Of a DNA stretch of 64,000 bases, positions 1-14,140 are shown one piece after another. Position numbers and translations under genes: made by a program. The first letter of the stretch is position 1, and each line of letters opens with the position of its first letter. The stretch is taken from contig OZ037765.1 in assembly GCA_964035545.1 (NCBI GenBank), positions 15,000,698 through 15,064,697 on the forward strand. The letters are read 5' to 3'. Origin of the DNA: Bugula neritina (taxonomy: Eukaryota > Bryozoa > Gymnolaemata > Cheilostomatida > Bugulidae). The notes under the pieces are model-generated. The model saw only the letters and a program-made list of their open reading frames with translations. It searched no databases and was not told the origin of the DNA.

Positions 1-3000
1 TACACTGCTATATACTACAACATACTGAAATACACTGTAACATATTGAAATACGCTGCAACACATTGAAATATACTGCAACATACCGAAATATATAGTAA
101 ACTACTGAAATATACTGTAACACATCGAAAAATACTGCAACATACTGAAATATACTGTAACACATTGAAATATACTGCAACATACTGAAATACATTGTAA
201 CATACTGAAATATACTGCAACATACTGCAACATACTGAAATACACTGTAACATACTGAAATACACTGCAACATACTGCGACATACTGAAATACATTGGAA
301 CATATTGAAACACACTAGAACACATTGAAATATACTGCAACACACTGAAACATACAGCAACATACTGAAATATACTGCAACATAGTTAACTATAATGCAA
401 GATACTGCAACATTCTGAAATACACTGTCACATATTGAAATACACTGCAACATACTGCAACATACTGCAGCATACTGAAATACACTGTAACATATTGAAG
501 TGCACTGCAACACATTGAAATATACTGCAACACACTGAAACATACGGCAACATACTGAAGTATACTGCAACACATTGAAAAATACTGCAACATACCGAAA
601 TATATGGTAAACTACTGAAATATACTGTAACACATTGAAAAAAACTGCAACATACTGAAATATACTGTAACACACTGAAATATACTGCAAAATACTGAAA
701 TACACTGTAACATACTGAAATATAACTGCAACATACTGCAGCATACTGAAATACAATGTAACATACTGAAATACACTGCAACATACTGCGACATACTGAA
801 ATACATTGGAACATATTGAAACACACTACAACACATTGAAATATACTGCAACACACTGAAACATACAGCAACATACTGAAATATACTGCGACACATTGAA
901 ATATACTGCAACATAGTTAACTATAATGCAAGATACTGCAACATTCTGAAATACACTGTGACATATTGAAATACACTGCAACATACTGCAACATACCGCA
1001 ACATACTGAAATACACTGTAACATATTGAAGTGCACTGCAACACATTGAAATATACTGCAACACACTGAAACATACGGCAACATACTGAAGTATACTGCA
1101 ACACATTGAAAAATACTGCAACATACCGAAATATATGGTAAACTACTGGAATATACTGTAACACATTGAAAAAAACTGCAACATACTGAAATATACTGTA
1201 ACACACTGAAATATACTGCAAAATACTGAAATACACTGTAACATACTGAAATGCACTGTGACACGCTGAAATATACTGCAACACACCGCAATATACTGAA
1301 ACACGCTGTAACATACTGAAATACACTGCAACATACTACAACATATTGAAATACACTGCAACACATTGAAATATACTGCAACACACTGAAACATACGGCA
1401 ACATATTGAAATATACTGCAACACATTGAAATATACTGCAACATACCGAAAATAACTGCAACTGTGCAATATAATGAAATATACTGCAAAAATACTGAAT
1501 TGTACTGCAACAATTTGAAAGTTACTGTATGATACTGACATATACTGAAACACACTGAAACATACTGCAAGATACTGCAACATACTGAAACACACTATAA
1601 CATACTGAAATACACTGCAACATACTGCAACATACTGCAACATACTGAATTACACTGTAACATATTGAAATACACTGCAATACATTGAAATTTACTGCAA
1701 CACACTGAAACATACTGCAACATACTGAAATATACTGCAACATATCGAAGTATATTGTAATATACGGACATGTACTGTAACATACTAAAACATACTGAAA
1801 CATACTGAAACATACTGAAATATACTTCAACATACTGAAATATACTGCAACACACTGCAACATACTGAAATGCACTGTAACATACTGAAACACACTGTTG
1901 AAACAAACTGCAAAAAACCTAAATATACGGTAATATACTGAAATATACTGTAACACATTGAAAAACACTGCAAGATACTGAAATATGCTGTAGCACACTG
2001 AAATACACTGCAACATACTGAAATACACTGTAAAATACTGAAATACACTGCAACATACTGCATCATACTGAAATACACTGTAACCTACTGAAATACACTG
2101 CAACATACTACAACATACTGAAATACACTGTAACATTATGAATTACACTGCAACACATTGAAATATACTGCAAAATACCGAAATATATGGTAAACAACTG
2201 AAATATACTGTAACACATCGAAAAATACTGCAACATACTGAAATATACTGTAACACATTGAAATATACTGCAACATACTTAAATATACTGCAACATAGTT
2301 AACTATAATGCAAGATACTGCAACATTCTGAAATACACTGTGACATATTGAAATACACTGCAACATACTGCAACATACTGCAGCATACTGAAATACACTG
2401 TAACATATTGAAGTGCACTGCAACACATTGAAATATACTGCAACACACTGAAACATACGGCAACATACTGAAGTATACTGCAACACATTGAAAAATACTG
2501 CAACATACCGAAATATATGGTAAACTACTGAAATATACTGTAACACATTGAAAAAAACTGCAACATACTGAAATATACTGTAACACACTGAAATATACTG
2601 CAAAATACTGAAATACACTGTAACATACTGAAATACACTGTAACACACTGAAATATACTGCAACACACCGCAATATACTGAAACACGCTGTAACATACTG
2701 AAATACACTGCAACATACTACAACATATTGAAATACACTGCAACACATTGAAATGTACTGCAACATACTGAAATACATTGTAACATACTGAAATATACTG
2801 CAACACACTGAAGTATACTGTAATATACAGAAATGTACTGTAACATACTGAAACATACGTCAACATACTGAAATGAACTCCAACATGCTGAACTATACTG
2901 CAACATACTGAAATACACTGTAATATACTGAATTAAACTGCCACACATTGCAATATACTGCAACATACTGAATCATACAGCAACATACTGAAATATACTG

Positions 3001-6000
3001 CAACACATTTAAATATACTGCAACACATTGAAATATGCTGTAGCACCCTGAAATGCACTGCAACTTACTGAAATATAGTGTAATATACGGAATAGTACTG
3101 TAACATACTGAAATATACTGTAACACACTGAAATATGCTGTCACATACTCAAATATACTGTAAATTACTAGAATTATACTGCAACATACTGCAACATACT
3201 GAATTACACTGTAACATACTGATATACACTGCTATATACTACAACATACTGAAATACACTGTAACATATTGAAATACGCTGCAACACATTGAAATATACT
3301 GCAACATACCGAAATATATAGTAAACTACTGAAATATACTGTAACACATCGAAAAATACTTCAACATACTGAAATATACTGTAACACATTGAAATATACT
3401 GCAACATACTGAAATACATTGTAACATACTGAAATATACTGCAACATACTGCAACATACTGAAATACACTGTGACATACTGAAATACACTGCAACATACT
3501 GCGACATACTGAAATACATTGGAACATATTGAAACACACTACAACACATTGAAATATACTGCAACACACTGAAACATACAGCAACATACTGAAATATACT
3601 GCAACATAGTTAACTATAATGCCAGATACTGCAACATTCTGAAATACACTGTCACATATTGAAATACACTGCAACATACTGCAACATACTGCAGCATACT
3701 GAAATACACTGTAACATATTGAAGTGCACTGCAACACATTGAAATATACTGCAACACACTGAAACATACGGCAACATACTGAAGTATACTGCAACACATT
3801 GAAAAATACTGCAACATACCGAAATATATGGTAAACTACTGAAATATACTGCAACACATTGAAAAAAACTGCAACATACTGAAATATACTGTAACACACT
3901 GAAATATACTGCAAAATACTGAAATACACTGTAGCATACTGAAATACACTGTAACACACTGAAATATACTGCAACACACCGCAATATACTGAAACACGCT
4001 GTAACATACTGAAATACACTGCAACATACTACAACATATTGAAATACACTGCAACACATTGAAATATACTGCAACACACTGAAACATACGGCACCATACT
4101 GAAATATACTGCAACACACTGAAACATACGGCAACATACTGAAATATACTGCAAAACATTGAAATATACTGCTACATACTGAAACATGCTGTAGCATACT
4201 GAAATACACTGCAACACACTGAAGTATACTGTAATATACAGAAATGTACTGTAACATACTGAAACATACGTCAACATACTGAAATGTACTCCAACATGCT
4301 GGACTATATTGCAACATACTGAAATACACTGTAATATACTGAATTAAACTGCAACACATTGTAATATACTGCAACATACTGAATCATACAGCAACATACT
4401 GAAATATACTGCAACACATTTAAATATACTGCAACATATTGAAATATGCTGTAGCACCCTGAAATTCACTGCAACTTACTGAAATATAGTGTAATATACG
4501 GAATAGTACTGTAACATACTGAAATATACTGTAACACACTGAAATATGCTGTCACATACTGAAATATACTGTAAATTACTAGAATTATACTGCAACATAC
4601 TGCAACATACTGAATTACACTGTAACATACTGATATACACTGCTATATAGTACAACATACTGAAATACACTGTAACATATTGAAATACGCTGCAACACAT
4701 TGAAATATACTGCAACATACCGAAATATATAGTAAACTACTGAAATATACTGTAACACATCGAAAAATACTGCAACATACTGAAATATACTGTAACACAT
4801 TGAAATATACTGCAACATACTGAAATACATTGTAACATACTGAAATATACTGCAACACACTGAAGTATACTGTAATATACAGAAATGTACTGTAACATAC
4901 TGAAACATACGTCAACATACTGAAATGTACTCCAACATGCTGAACTATACTGCAACCTACTGAAATACACTGTAATATACTGAATTAAACTGCAACACAT
5001 TGTAATATACTGCAACATACTGAATCATACAGCAACATACTGAAATATACTGCAACACATTTAAATATACTGCAACAAGTTGAAATATGCTGTAGCACCC
5101 TGAAATTCACTGCAACTTACTGAAATATAGTGTAATATACGGAATAGTACTGTAACATACTGAAATATACTGTAACACACTGAAATATGCTGTCACATAC
5201 TCAAATATACTGTAAATTACTAGAATTATACTGCAACATACTGCAACATACTGAATTACACTGTAACATACTGATATACACTGCTATATACTACAACATT
5301 CTGAAATACACTGTAACATATTGAAATACGCTGCAACACATTGAAATATACTGCAACATACCGAAATATATAGTAAACTACTGAAATATACTGTAACACA
5401 TTGAAAAACACTGCAAGATACTGAAATATACTGCAAAAATACTGAAATGTACTGCAACAATTTGAAAGTTACTGTATGATACTGACATATACTGAAACAC
5501 ACTGAAACATACTGCAAGATACTGCAGCATACTGAAACACACTATAACATACTGAAATACACTGCAACATACTGCAACATACTGCAACATACTGAATTAC
5601 ACTGTAACATATTGAAATACACTGCAATACATTGAAATTTACTGCAACACACTGAAACATACTGCAACATACTGAAATATACTGCAACATATCGAAGTAT
5701 ATTGTAATATACGGACATGTACTGTAACATACTGAAACATACTGAAACATACTGAAACATACTGAAATATACTTCAACATACTGAAATATACTGCAACAT
5801 ACTGCAACATACTGAAATACACTGTAACATACTGAAACACACTGCAACACATTGAAACAAACTGCAACAGACCTACATATACGGTAATATACTGAAATAT
5901 ACTGTAACACATTGAAAAACACTGCAAGATACTGAAATGTACTGTAACATACTGAAACATACGTCAACATACTGAAATGTACTCCAACATGCTGAACTAT

Positions 6001-7170
6001 ACTGCAATATACTGAAATACACTGTAATATACTGAATTAAACTGCAACACATTGTAATATACTGCAACATACTGAATCATACAGCAACATACTGAAATAT
6101 ACTGCAACACATTTAAATATACTGCAACAAGTTGAAATATGCTGTAGCACCCTGAAATCCACTGCAACTTACTGAAATATAGTGTAATATACGGAATAGT
6201 ACTGTAACATACTGAAATATACTGTAACACACTGAAATATGCTGTCACATACTCAAATATACTGTAAATTACTAGAATTATACTGCAACATACTGCAACA
6301 TACTGAATTACACTGTAACATACTGATATACACTGCTATATACTACAACATACTGAAATACACTGTAACATATTGCAATACGCTGCAACACATTGAAATA
6401 TACTGCAACATACCGAAATATATAGTAAACTACTGAAATATACTGTAACACATTGAAAAACACTGCAAGATACTGAAATATACTGCAAAAATACTGAAAT
6501 GTACTGCAACAATTTGAAAGTTACTGTATGATACTGACATATACTGAAACACACTGAAACATACTGCAAGATACTGCAGCATACTGAAACACACTATAAC
6601 ATACTGAAATACACTGCAACATACTGCAACATACTGCAACATACTGAATAACACTGTAACATATTGAAATACACTGCAATACATTGAAATTTACTGCAAC
6701 ACACTGAAACATACTGCAACATACTGAAATATACTGCAACATATCGAAGTATATTGTAATATACGGACATGTACTGTAACATACTGAAACATACTGAAAC
6801 ATACTGAAACATACTGAAATATACTTCAACATACTGAAATATACTGCAACATACTGCAACATACTGAAATACACTGTAACATACTGAAACACACTGCAAC
6901 ACATTGAAACAAACTGCAACAGACCTAAATATACGGTAATATACTGAAATATACTGTAACACATTGAAAAACACTGCAAGATACTGAAATATGCTGTAGC
7001 ACACTGAAATACACTGCAACATACTGAAATACACTGTAAAATACTGAAATACACTGCAACATACTGCAACATACTGAAATACACTGTAACCTACTGAAAT
7101 ACACTGCAACATACTACAACATACTGAAATACACTGTAACATTATGAATTACACAGCAACACATTGAAAT
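1..7170. repeat. Satellite block I: 10/20-bp unit tandem array, diverged higher-order mosaic
   Basis: The whole interval is made of tandem units close to AACATACTGAAATAYACTGY. The two halves of the unit resemble each other, so the basic period is 10 bp and the commoner one 20 bp. Variant units recur as recognisable words: a unit containing AGTTAACTATAATGC at about 381, 913, 2296 and 3607; a unit containing CAATTTGAAAGTTACTG at about 1508, 5455 and 6507; and a unit containing CACTGCTATATACTAC at about 13, 3232, 4640, 5280 and 6331. Spacing between equal words is irregular, so this block is a mosaic of old segmental duplications and not a clean higher-order array. Minus-strand reading frames are repeat artefacts. 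I see no promoter, RNA gene or host exon. The block ends where the LINE begins. Confidence 0.95.
690..2755. repeat. Segmental duplication copy 1 (partner about 11258-13330)
   Basis: The order of variant units here is repeated about 10.57 kb further on. For example, the unit with AGTTAACTATAATGC at 913 matches 11482, the CTGTGCAATATAATG unit at 1464 matches 12032, and the CAATTTGAAAGTTACTG unit at 1508 matches 12070. The offset is 10,568 bp in the first part and 10,575 bp after about 2.1 kb, so a small indel lies between. The match fades just after the TACTACAACATATT unit near 2720. Limits were set by eye and are good to perhaps 50 bp. Confidence 0.75.
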
Positions 7171-8740
7171 TAGTAAATCAACCAGCCAAAGCATGGACTG
7201 ATATAAAGAAAATAAGTGGTCTACCACACAGCAAGACAACTACTGCTAAAGCTAACCCATTTACACCTGATGACCTAAATACCTTCTTCACCCGATATGA
7301 AAAGCCTATATCTCATCAGCCTGTTTTTGATAGAAACATTATCAGTGCACCTCCATTGGAAATATCAGAAGACGCTGTTCTCAAACAGCTAAAGGGACTA
7401 AACTCACGAAAAGGTGCAGGTCCTGATGGTCTCATTCCGAAAGTTTTAAAAATCTGCTGCTATCAACTAGCACCTGTCTTTACAAAACTGTTTACGTTCT
7501 CCATCCAATCTAAGACAACTCCAAATTCATGGAAATCTGCAATGATCAAGCCACTTCCTAAAGTCAAAAATCCTGAACTACTTAAACAATATCGTCCAAT
7601 TGCTCTCACAAGCTGTATATGCAAAATGCTGGAAAGGCTCATCAAACACTACATTATAACTCATACACCTATGGACAAATATCAGTTCGCATATCGTACA
7701 AATCGCTCTACACAAGATGCGCTGTTATGTCTAACTACAACTGTGACAAGTTTCATTGATAAGAAAGCATCCAATTACGCAAGGTGCCTCTTTCTAGACT
7801 TCTCTTCTGCATTCAATACTATATCTATTCCAGACCTCATTACGCAACTAACTCATCTTGACTCCAATGTTACTGAGTGGATTTACAGCTTTCTTACAAA
7901 CAGAGTACAGCGCACAGTAGTGGATGGCATAACATCAAATCCAATCATAACTAACACAGGAACTCCCCAAGGGTGCTGTTTATCTCCACTATTGTTTTCT
8001 ATCTACACTAATAGGATTACCTCAAGCCAGAGCAACATCACCGTAATTAAATATGCAGATGACACTTGCATTATTGGCTGCATTGGCAAACAGTCTGATC
8101 TAAATATTTACTTTGACGAGATTAAAAGAATTTCTAAGCAATGTGATGATTTAAATCTATTATTAAACCCTAGTAAGACCCAAGAAATGATGTTCTCAAC
8201 CCAACGTGCTAAACCTCATACCCCTACTCTCGTATTGAATGGAACAAACATTGTATTGTCTGAAAAAGTGAGATATCTTGGTGTGTTAGTGGATCAGAAT
8301 TTGAGATTTCATGAACATGTACAATCAGTAGTAACATCAGCATCAAGAAGAATGTATATTGTGAAGAATTTTTCGTATCTTAGCTCTAAACCTCTAGCAA
8401 ATATGCTATTCAAAAGTTTCATCATGTCCTGCATCGCCTATTGTCTACCTACCTACCTACTATTTTTACTTGTATCTATGCCAGTGATAAAAAGGCTATT
8501 CGAAGAATTCTCAAAGATTGCTCAAAACTCGGAATTAAGTATCTAAACATTGATTTGCACATTCAGAAACTCACTAAAGAACTTGCCATCAAATATATAA
8601 CAGACAATGACCATTTCATCAATAACTTTCTTAGTCAATGCCCTTCTGGAAGATATCGAACCATAAAATATAGAGGGGCATGGAGCAGAGATAGCTTCTT
8701 GCGACATCTTGTAAATACTTTGAATGAGCTTTTATTTTAA
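7171..8740 (+). pseudogene. LINE ORF2 fragment: reverse transcriptase, 5'-truncated and frameshifted
   Basis: RT copies the element's RNA at the nicked target site. The frame is open from the satellite junction, so it has no start of its own. It begins in the linker before RT; the endonuclease is gone. RT blocks appear in order: GAGPDGLIP (about 7415), QYRPIALTSCICKMLERL (about 7587), FAYRTNRSTQDA (about 7685), LFLDFSSAFNT (about 7790), GTPQGCCLSPLLF (about 7959), the catalytic YADD (8052-8063) and VRYLGVLVD (about 8268). All catalytic aspartates are present. The first frame is diverted at the CTAC repeat 8445-8460 and stops at about 8546. The family-typical C-terminal tail (KKAIRRILKDCSKLGIKY to the stop TAA at 8738-8740) lies in another frame. 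A length change in that microsatellite explains the break. The copy is dead by both truncation and frameshift. Confidence 0.9.
8445..8460 (+). repeat. CTAC x4 microsatellite at the LINE frameshift
   Basis: Four perfect CTAC units sit exactly where the conserved RT/C-terminal reading changes frame. A change in 4-bp unit number shifts the frame, so replication slippage here is the likely cause of the break. Whether units were gained or lost cannot be decided from one copy. Confidence 0.8.
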
Positions 8741-8870
8741 ATAATCCAACAGAGTTTTGATTTTTTCTCTTATTTTTGTTCATTCCTACTTATTATAGCC
8801 AGTATTTACACTGAATTTTGCAACGTGTTGTCATGTTTAAGATATGTAATAAATCAATCAATCAATCAAT
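8741..8870 (+). other. LINE 3' UTR and ATCA-repeat tail
   Basis: A short T-rich untranslated stretch follows the stop. It ends in AATAAA (8848-8853), which runs directly into five ATCA/AATC units up to 8870. Tails of short tandem repeats in place of poly(A) are known in CR1/L2 and related clades, where they serve as the RT recognition end. No host sequence lies between the tail and the satellite. Confidence 0.8.
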
Positions 8871-9135
8871 ACCGAAATATATGGTAAACAACTGAAATAT
8901 ACTGCAAAAATACTGAAATATACTGTAACATACTGAAAGATACTGCAACATACTGAAATACACTGTAACATACTGAAATAAACGGCAACATACTGCAACA
9001 TACTGTATTACACTGTAACATCTTGAAATACACTGCAACACATTGAAAGTTACTGCAACATACTGAAACATACTGCAACGTACTGAAATATACTGCAACA
9101 TATCGAAGTATATCGTAATATACGGACATGCACTG

Positions 9136-9186
9136 TAACATACTGAAACATACTGAAACATACTGAAACATACTGAAACATACTGA
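9136..9186. repeat. Homogeneous 10-mer run AACATACTGA x5
   Basis: Five consecutive near-perfect AACATACTGA units occur without the alternating AATAYACTGY half. Similar runs are at about 5726-5765, 14396-14446 and 21601-21650. They show that 10 bp is the primary unit and that the 20-mer is a diverged dimer of it. Confidence 0.85.
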
Positions 9187-11257
9187 AATATACTGGAACG
9201 TACCGAAATATACTTCAACATACTAAAATACACTGCAACATACTGCACCATACTGAAATACACTGCAACACATTGAAGTATACTGTAATATACAGAAATG
9301 TACTGTAACATACTGAAACATACGTCAACATACTGAAATGTACTGCAACATGCCGAACTATACTGCAAGATACTGAAACATACTGCAACATACTGAAATA
9401 TACTGCAACATATCGAAGTATATCGTAATATACGGACATGCACTGTAACATATTGAAACATACTGAAACATACTGAAATATACTGGAACATACCAAAATA
9501 TACTTCAACATATTAAAATATATTGCAACATACTGCAACATACTGAAACACACTGTAACATACTGAAATACACTGCAACACATCGGAATAAACTGCAACA
9601 TACCTAAATATACGGTAATATACTCAAATATATTGTTCACATTGAAAAACACTGCAACATACTGAAACTTGCTGTAGCACAGTGAAATTCAGTGCAACCC
9701 ACTGAAATATAGTGTAATATACGGAAATGTACTTTAACATACTGAAATATACTGTAACACACTGGAATATACTGTCACATACTGAAATACACTGTAAAAT
9801 ACTGAAATATATTGCAACATAGTGCAACATACTGAAATACACTGTAATCTACTGATATACACTGCAATATACTACAACATACTGAAATACACTGTAGCAT
9901 ATTGAAATACGCTGCAACACATTGAAATATACTGCAACATACCGAAATATATGGTAAACTACGGAAATATACTGTATCACATTGAAAAATACTGCAACAT
10001 ACTGAAATATGCTGTAACACACTGAAATATACTGCAAAATACTGAAATACACTGTAACATACTGAAATATACTGCAACATACTGAAATACACTGTAACAT
10101 ACTGAAATATACTGCAACATACTGCAACATACTGAAATACACTGTAACGTACTGAAATACACAGCAACATACTGCAACATACTGCAACATACTGCAACAT
10201 ACTGAAATACGCTGCAACATATTGAATTACACTGCAACACATTGAAATATACTGCAACACACTGAAACATACGGCAACATACTGAAATATACTGCAACAC
10301 ACTGAAACATGCGGCAACATACTGAAATATACTGCAAAACATTGAAATATACTGCTACATACTGAAACATGCTGTAGCATACTGAAATACACTGCAACAC
10401 ACTGAAGTATACTGTAATATACAGAAATGTACTGTAACATACTGAAACATACGTCAACATACTGAAATGTACTCCAACATGCTGAACTATACTGCAACAT
10501 ACTGAAATACACTGTAATATACGGAATTAAACTGCAACACATTGCAATATACTGCAACATACTGAATCATACGGCAACATACTGAAATATACTGCAACAC
10601 ATTGAAATATACTGCAACATATTGAAATATGCTGTAGCACCCTGAAATTCACTGCAACTTACTGAAATATAGTGTAATATACGGAATAGTACTGTAACAT
10701 ACTGAAATATACTGTAACACACTGAAATATGCTGTCACATACTGAAATATACTGTAAATTACTAGAATTATACTGCAACATACTGCAACATACTAAAAAT
10801 ACACTGTAACCTACTGATATACACTGCAATATACTACAACATACTGAAATACACTGTAACATATTGAAATACGCTGCAACACATTGAAATATACTGCAAC
10901 ATACCGAAATACATGGTAAACTACTGAAATATACCGTAACACATCGAAAAATACTGCAACATACTGAAATATACTGTAACACACTGAAACATACTGCAAC
11001 TTACTGAAATACATTGTAACATACTGAAATATACTGCAACATACTGCAACATACTGAAATACACTGTAACATACTGATATACACTGCTATATACTACAAC
11101 ATACTGAAATACACTGTAACATATTGAAATACGCTGCAACACATTGAAATATACTGCAACATACCGAAATATATAGTAAACTACTGAAATATACTGTAAC
11201 ACATCGAAAAATACTGCAACATACTGAAATATACTGTAACACACTGAAATATACTGC

Positions 11258-13330
11258 AACATACTGAAATACATTGTAACATACTGAAATATACTGCAAC
11301 ATACTGCAACATACTGAAATACACTGTAACATACTGAAATACACTGCAACATACTGCGACATACTGAAATACATTGGAACATATTGAAACACACTACAAG
11401 ACATTGAAATATACTGCAACACACTGAAACATACAGCAACATACTGAAATATACTGCGACACATTGAAATATACTGCAACATAGTTAACTATAATGCAAG
11501 ATACTGCAACATTCTGAAATACACTGTGACATATTGAAATACACTGCAACATACTGCAACATACTGCAACATACTGAAATACACTGTAACATATTGAAGT
11601 GCACTGCAACACATTGAAATGTACTGCAACACACTGAAACATACGGCAACATACTGAAGTACACTGCCACACATTGAAAAATACTGCAACATACCGAAGT
11701 ATATGGTAAACTACTGAAATATACTGTAACACATTGAAAAAAACTGCAACATACTGAAATATACTGTAACACACTGAAATATACTGCAAAATACTGAAAT
11801 ACACTGTAACATACTGAAATACACTGTGACACACTGAAATATACTGCAACACACCGCAATATACTGAAACACGCTGTAACATACTGAAATACACTGCAAC
11901 ATACTACAACATATTGAAATACACTGCAACACATTGAAATATACTGCAACACACTGAAACATACGGCAACATATTGAAATATACTGCAACACATTGAAAT
12001 ATACTGCAACATACCGAAAATAACTGCAACTGTGCAATATAATGAAATATACTGCAAAAATACTGAATTGTACTGCAACAATTTGAAAGTTACTGTATGA
12101 TACTGACATATACTGAAACACACTGAAACATACTGCAAGATACTGCAACATACTGAAACACACTATAACATACTGAAATACACTGCAACATACTGCAACA
12201 TACTGCAACATACTGAATTACACTGTAACATATTGAAATACACTGCAATACATTGAAATTTACTGCAACACACTGAAACATACTGCAACATACTGAAATA
12301 TACTGCAACATATCGAAGTATATTGTAATATACGGACATGTACTGTAACATACTGAAACATACTGAAACATACTGAAACATACTGAAATATACTTCAACA
12401 TACTGAAATATACTGCAACATACTGCAACATACTGAAATGCACTGTAACATACTGAAACACACTGCAACACATTGAAACAAACTGCAACAAACCTAAATA
12501 TACGGTAATATACTGAAATATACTGTAACACATTGAAAAACACTGGAAGATACTGAAATATGCTGTAGCACACTGAAATACACTGCAACATACTGAAATA
12601 CACTGTAAAATACTGAAATACACTGCAACATACTGCAACATACTGAAATACACTGTAACCTACTGAAATACACTGTTACATACTACAACATACTGAAATA
12701 CACTGTAACATTATGAATTACACTGCAACACATTGAAATATACTGCAACATACCGAAATATATGGTAAACAACTGAAATATACTGTAACACATCGAAAAA
12801 TACTGCAACATACTGAAATATACTGTAACACATTGAAATATACTGCAACATACTGAAATATACTGCAACATAGTTAACTATAATGCAAGATACTGCAACA
12901 TTCTGAAATACACTGTGACATATTGAAATACACTGCAACATACTGCAACATACTGCAGCATACTGAAATACACTGTAACATATTGAAGTGCACTGCAACA
13001 CATTGAAATATACTGCAACACACTGAAACATACGGCAACATACTGAAGTATACTGCAACACATTGAAAAATACTGCAACATACCGAAATATATGGTAAAC
13101 TACTGAAATATACTGTAACACATTGAAAAAAACTGCAACATACTGAAATATACTGTAACACACTGAAATATACTGCAAAATACTGAAATACACTGTAACA
13201 TACTGAAATACACTGTAACACACTGAAATATACTGCAACACACCGCAATATACTGAAACACGCTGTAACATACTGAAATACACTGCAACATACTACAACA
13301 TATTAAAATACACTGCAACACATTGAAATA
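11258..13330. repeat. Segmental duplication copy 2 (partner about 690-2755)
   Basis: This is the second copy of the block I segment, with unit order preserved at an offset of 10,568-10,575 bp and scattered substitutions. It is followed by 13.4-14.1 kb, which matches 6.5-7.17 kb, and this in turn supplies the unoccupied LINE target site at 14101-14140. Confidence 0.75.
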
Positions 13331-14100
13331 TACTGCAACACACTGAAACATACGGCAACATATTGAAATATACTGCAACACATTGAAATATACTGCAACA
13401 TACCGAAAGTAACTGCAACTGTGCAATATAATGAAATATACTGCAAAAATACTGAAATGTACTGCAACAATTTGAAAGTTACTGTAGGATACTGACATAT
13501 ACTGAAACACACTGAAACATACTGCAAGATACTGCAACATACTGAAACACACTATAACATACTGAAATACACTGCAACATACTGCAACATACTGCAACAT
13601 ACTGAATTACACTGTAACATATTGAAATACACTGCAATACATTGAAATTTACTGCAACACACTGAAACATACTGCAACATACTGAAATATACTGCAACAT
13701 ATCGAAGTATATTGTAATATACGGACATGTACTGTAACATACTGAAACATACTGAAACATACTGAAATATACTTCAACATACTGAAATATACTGCAACAT
13801 ACTGCAACATACTGAAATACACTGTAACATACTGAAACACACTGCAACACATTGAAACAAACTGCAACAGACCTAAATATACGGTAATATACTGAAATAT
13901 ACTGTAACACATTGAAAAACACTGCAAGATACTGAAATATGCTGTAGCACACTGAAATACACTGCAACATACTGAAATACACTGTAAAATACTGAAATAC
14001 ACTGCAACATACTGCAACATACTGAAATACACTGTAACCTACTGAAATACACTGCAACATACTACAACATACTGAAATACACTGTAACATTATGAATTAC

Positions 14101-14140
14101 ACAGCAACACATTGAAATATACTGCAATATACCGAAATAT
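14101..14140. other. Unoccupied paralogue of the LINE insertion site
   Basis: The left LINE flank (ACAGCAACACATTGAAAT, ending at 7170) is found here ending at 14118. The right flank (ACCGAAATATATGG, starting at 8871) is found here starting at 14131. Similarity continues outward on both sides (6.5-7.17 kb with 13.4-14.12 kb; 8.87-9.65 kb with 14.13-14.83 kb). The 12 bases between, 14119-14130, are missing from the occupied copy. Confidence 0.8.

Larger units (their letters stand above)
7171..8870 (+). mobile_element. 5'-truncated CR1/L2/Rex1-like LINE (Jockey superfamily) inserted in the satellite
   Basis: At 7171 the satellite stops abruptly and ordinary coding sequence begins. It continues as a reverse transcriptase frame, a short 3' UTR and a tail of ATCA tetranucleotide repeats ending at 8870, after which satellite resumes with ACCGAAATATATGG. 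Loss of the 5' half (no endonuclease domain) with a preserved 3' end and short-repeat tail is the normal result of target-primed reverse transcription. The motifs (FLDFSSAFNT, TPQGCCLSP, KYADDT) and the C-terminal layout fit CR1/L2/Rex1-type elements; the exact clade is not settled. The unoccupied paralogous site is at 14101-14140. Compared with it, the insertion replaces about 12 bp (14119-14130), and I see no target-site duplication. Confidence 0.9.

Noticed and set aside
6239-6436. Plus-strand 65-codon open frame in the satellite
   Set aside because: Low-complexity repeat translation that happens to escape stops; no independent support.
7164-7170. TTG in the satellite as the start of the LINE frame
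   Set aside because: It belongs to the flanking satellite. The LINE sequence begins at 7171 and is 5'-truncated, so it has no native start.
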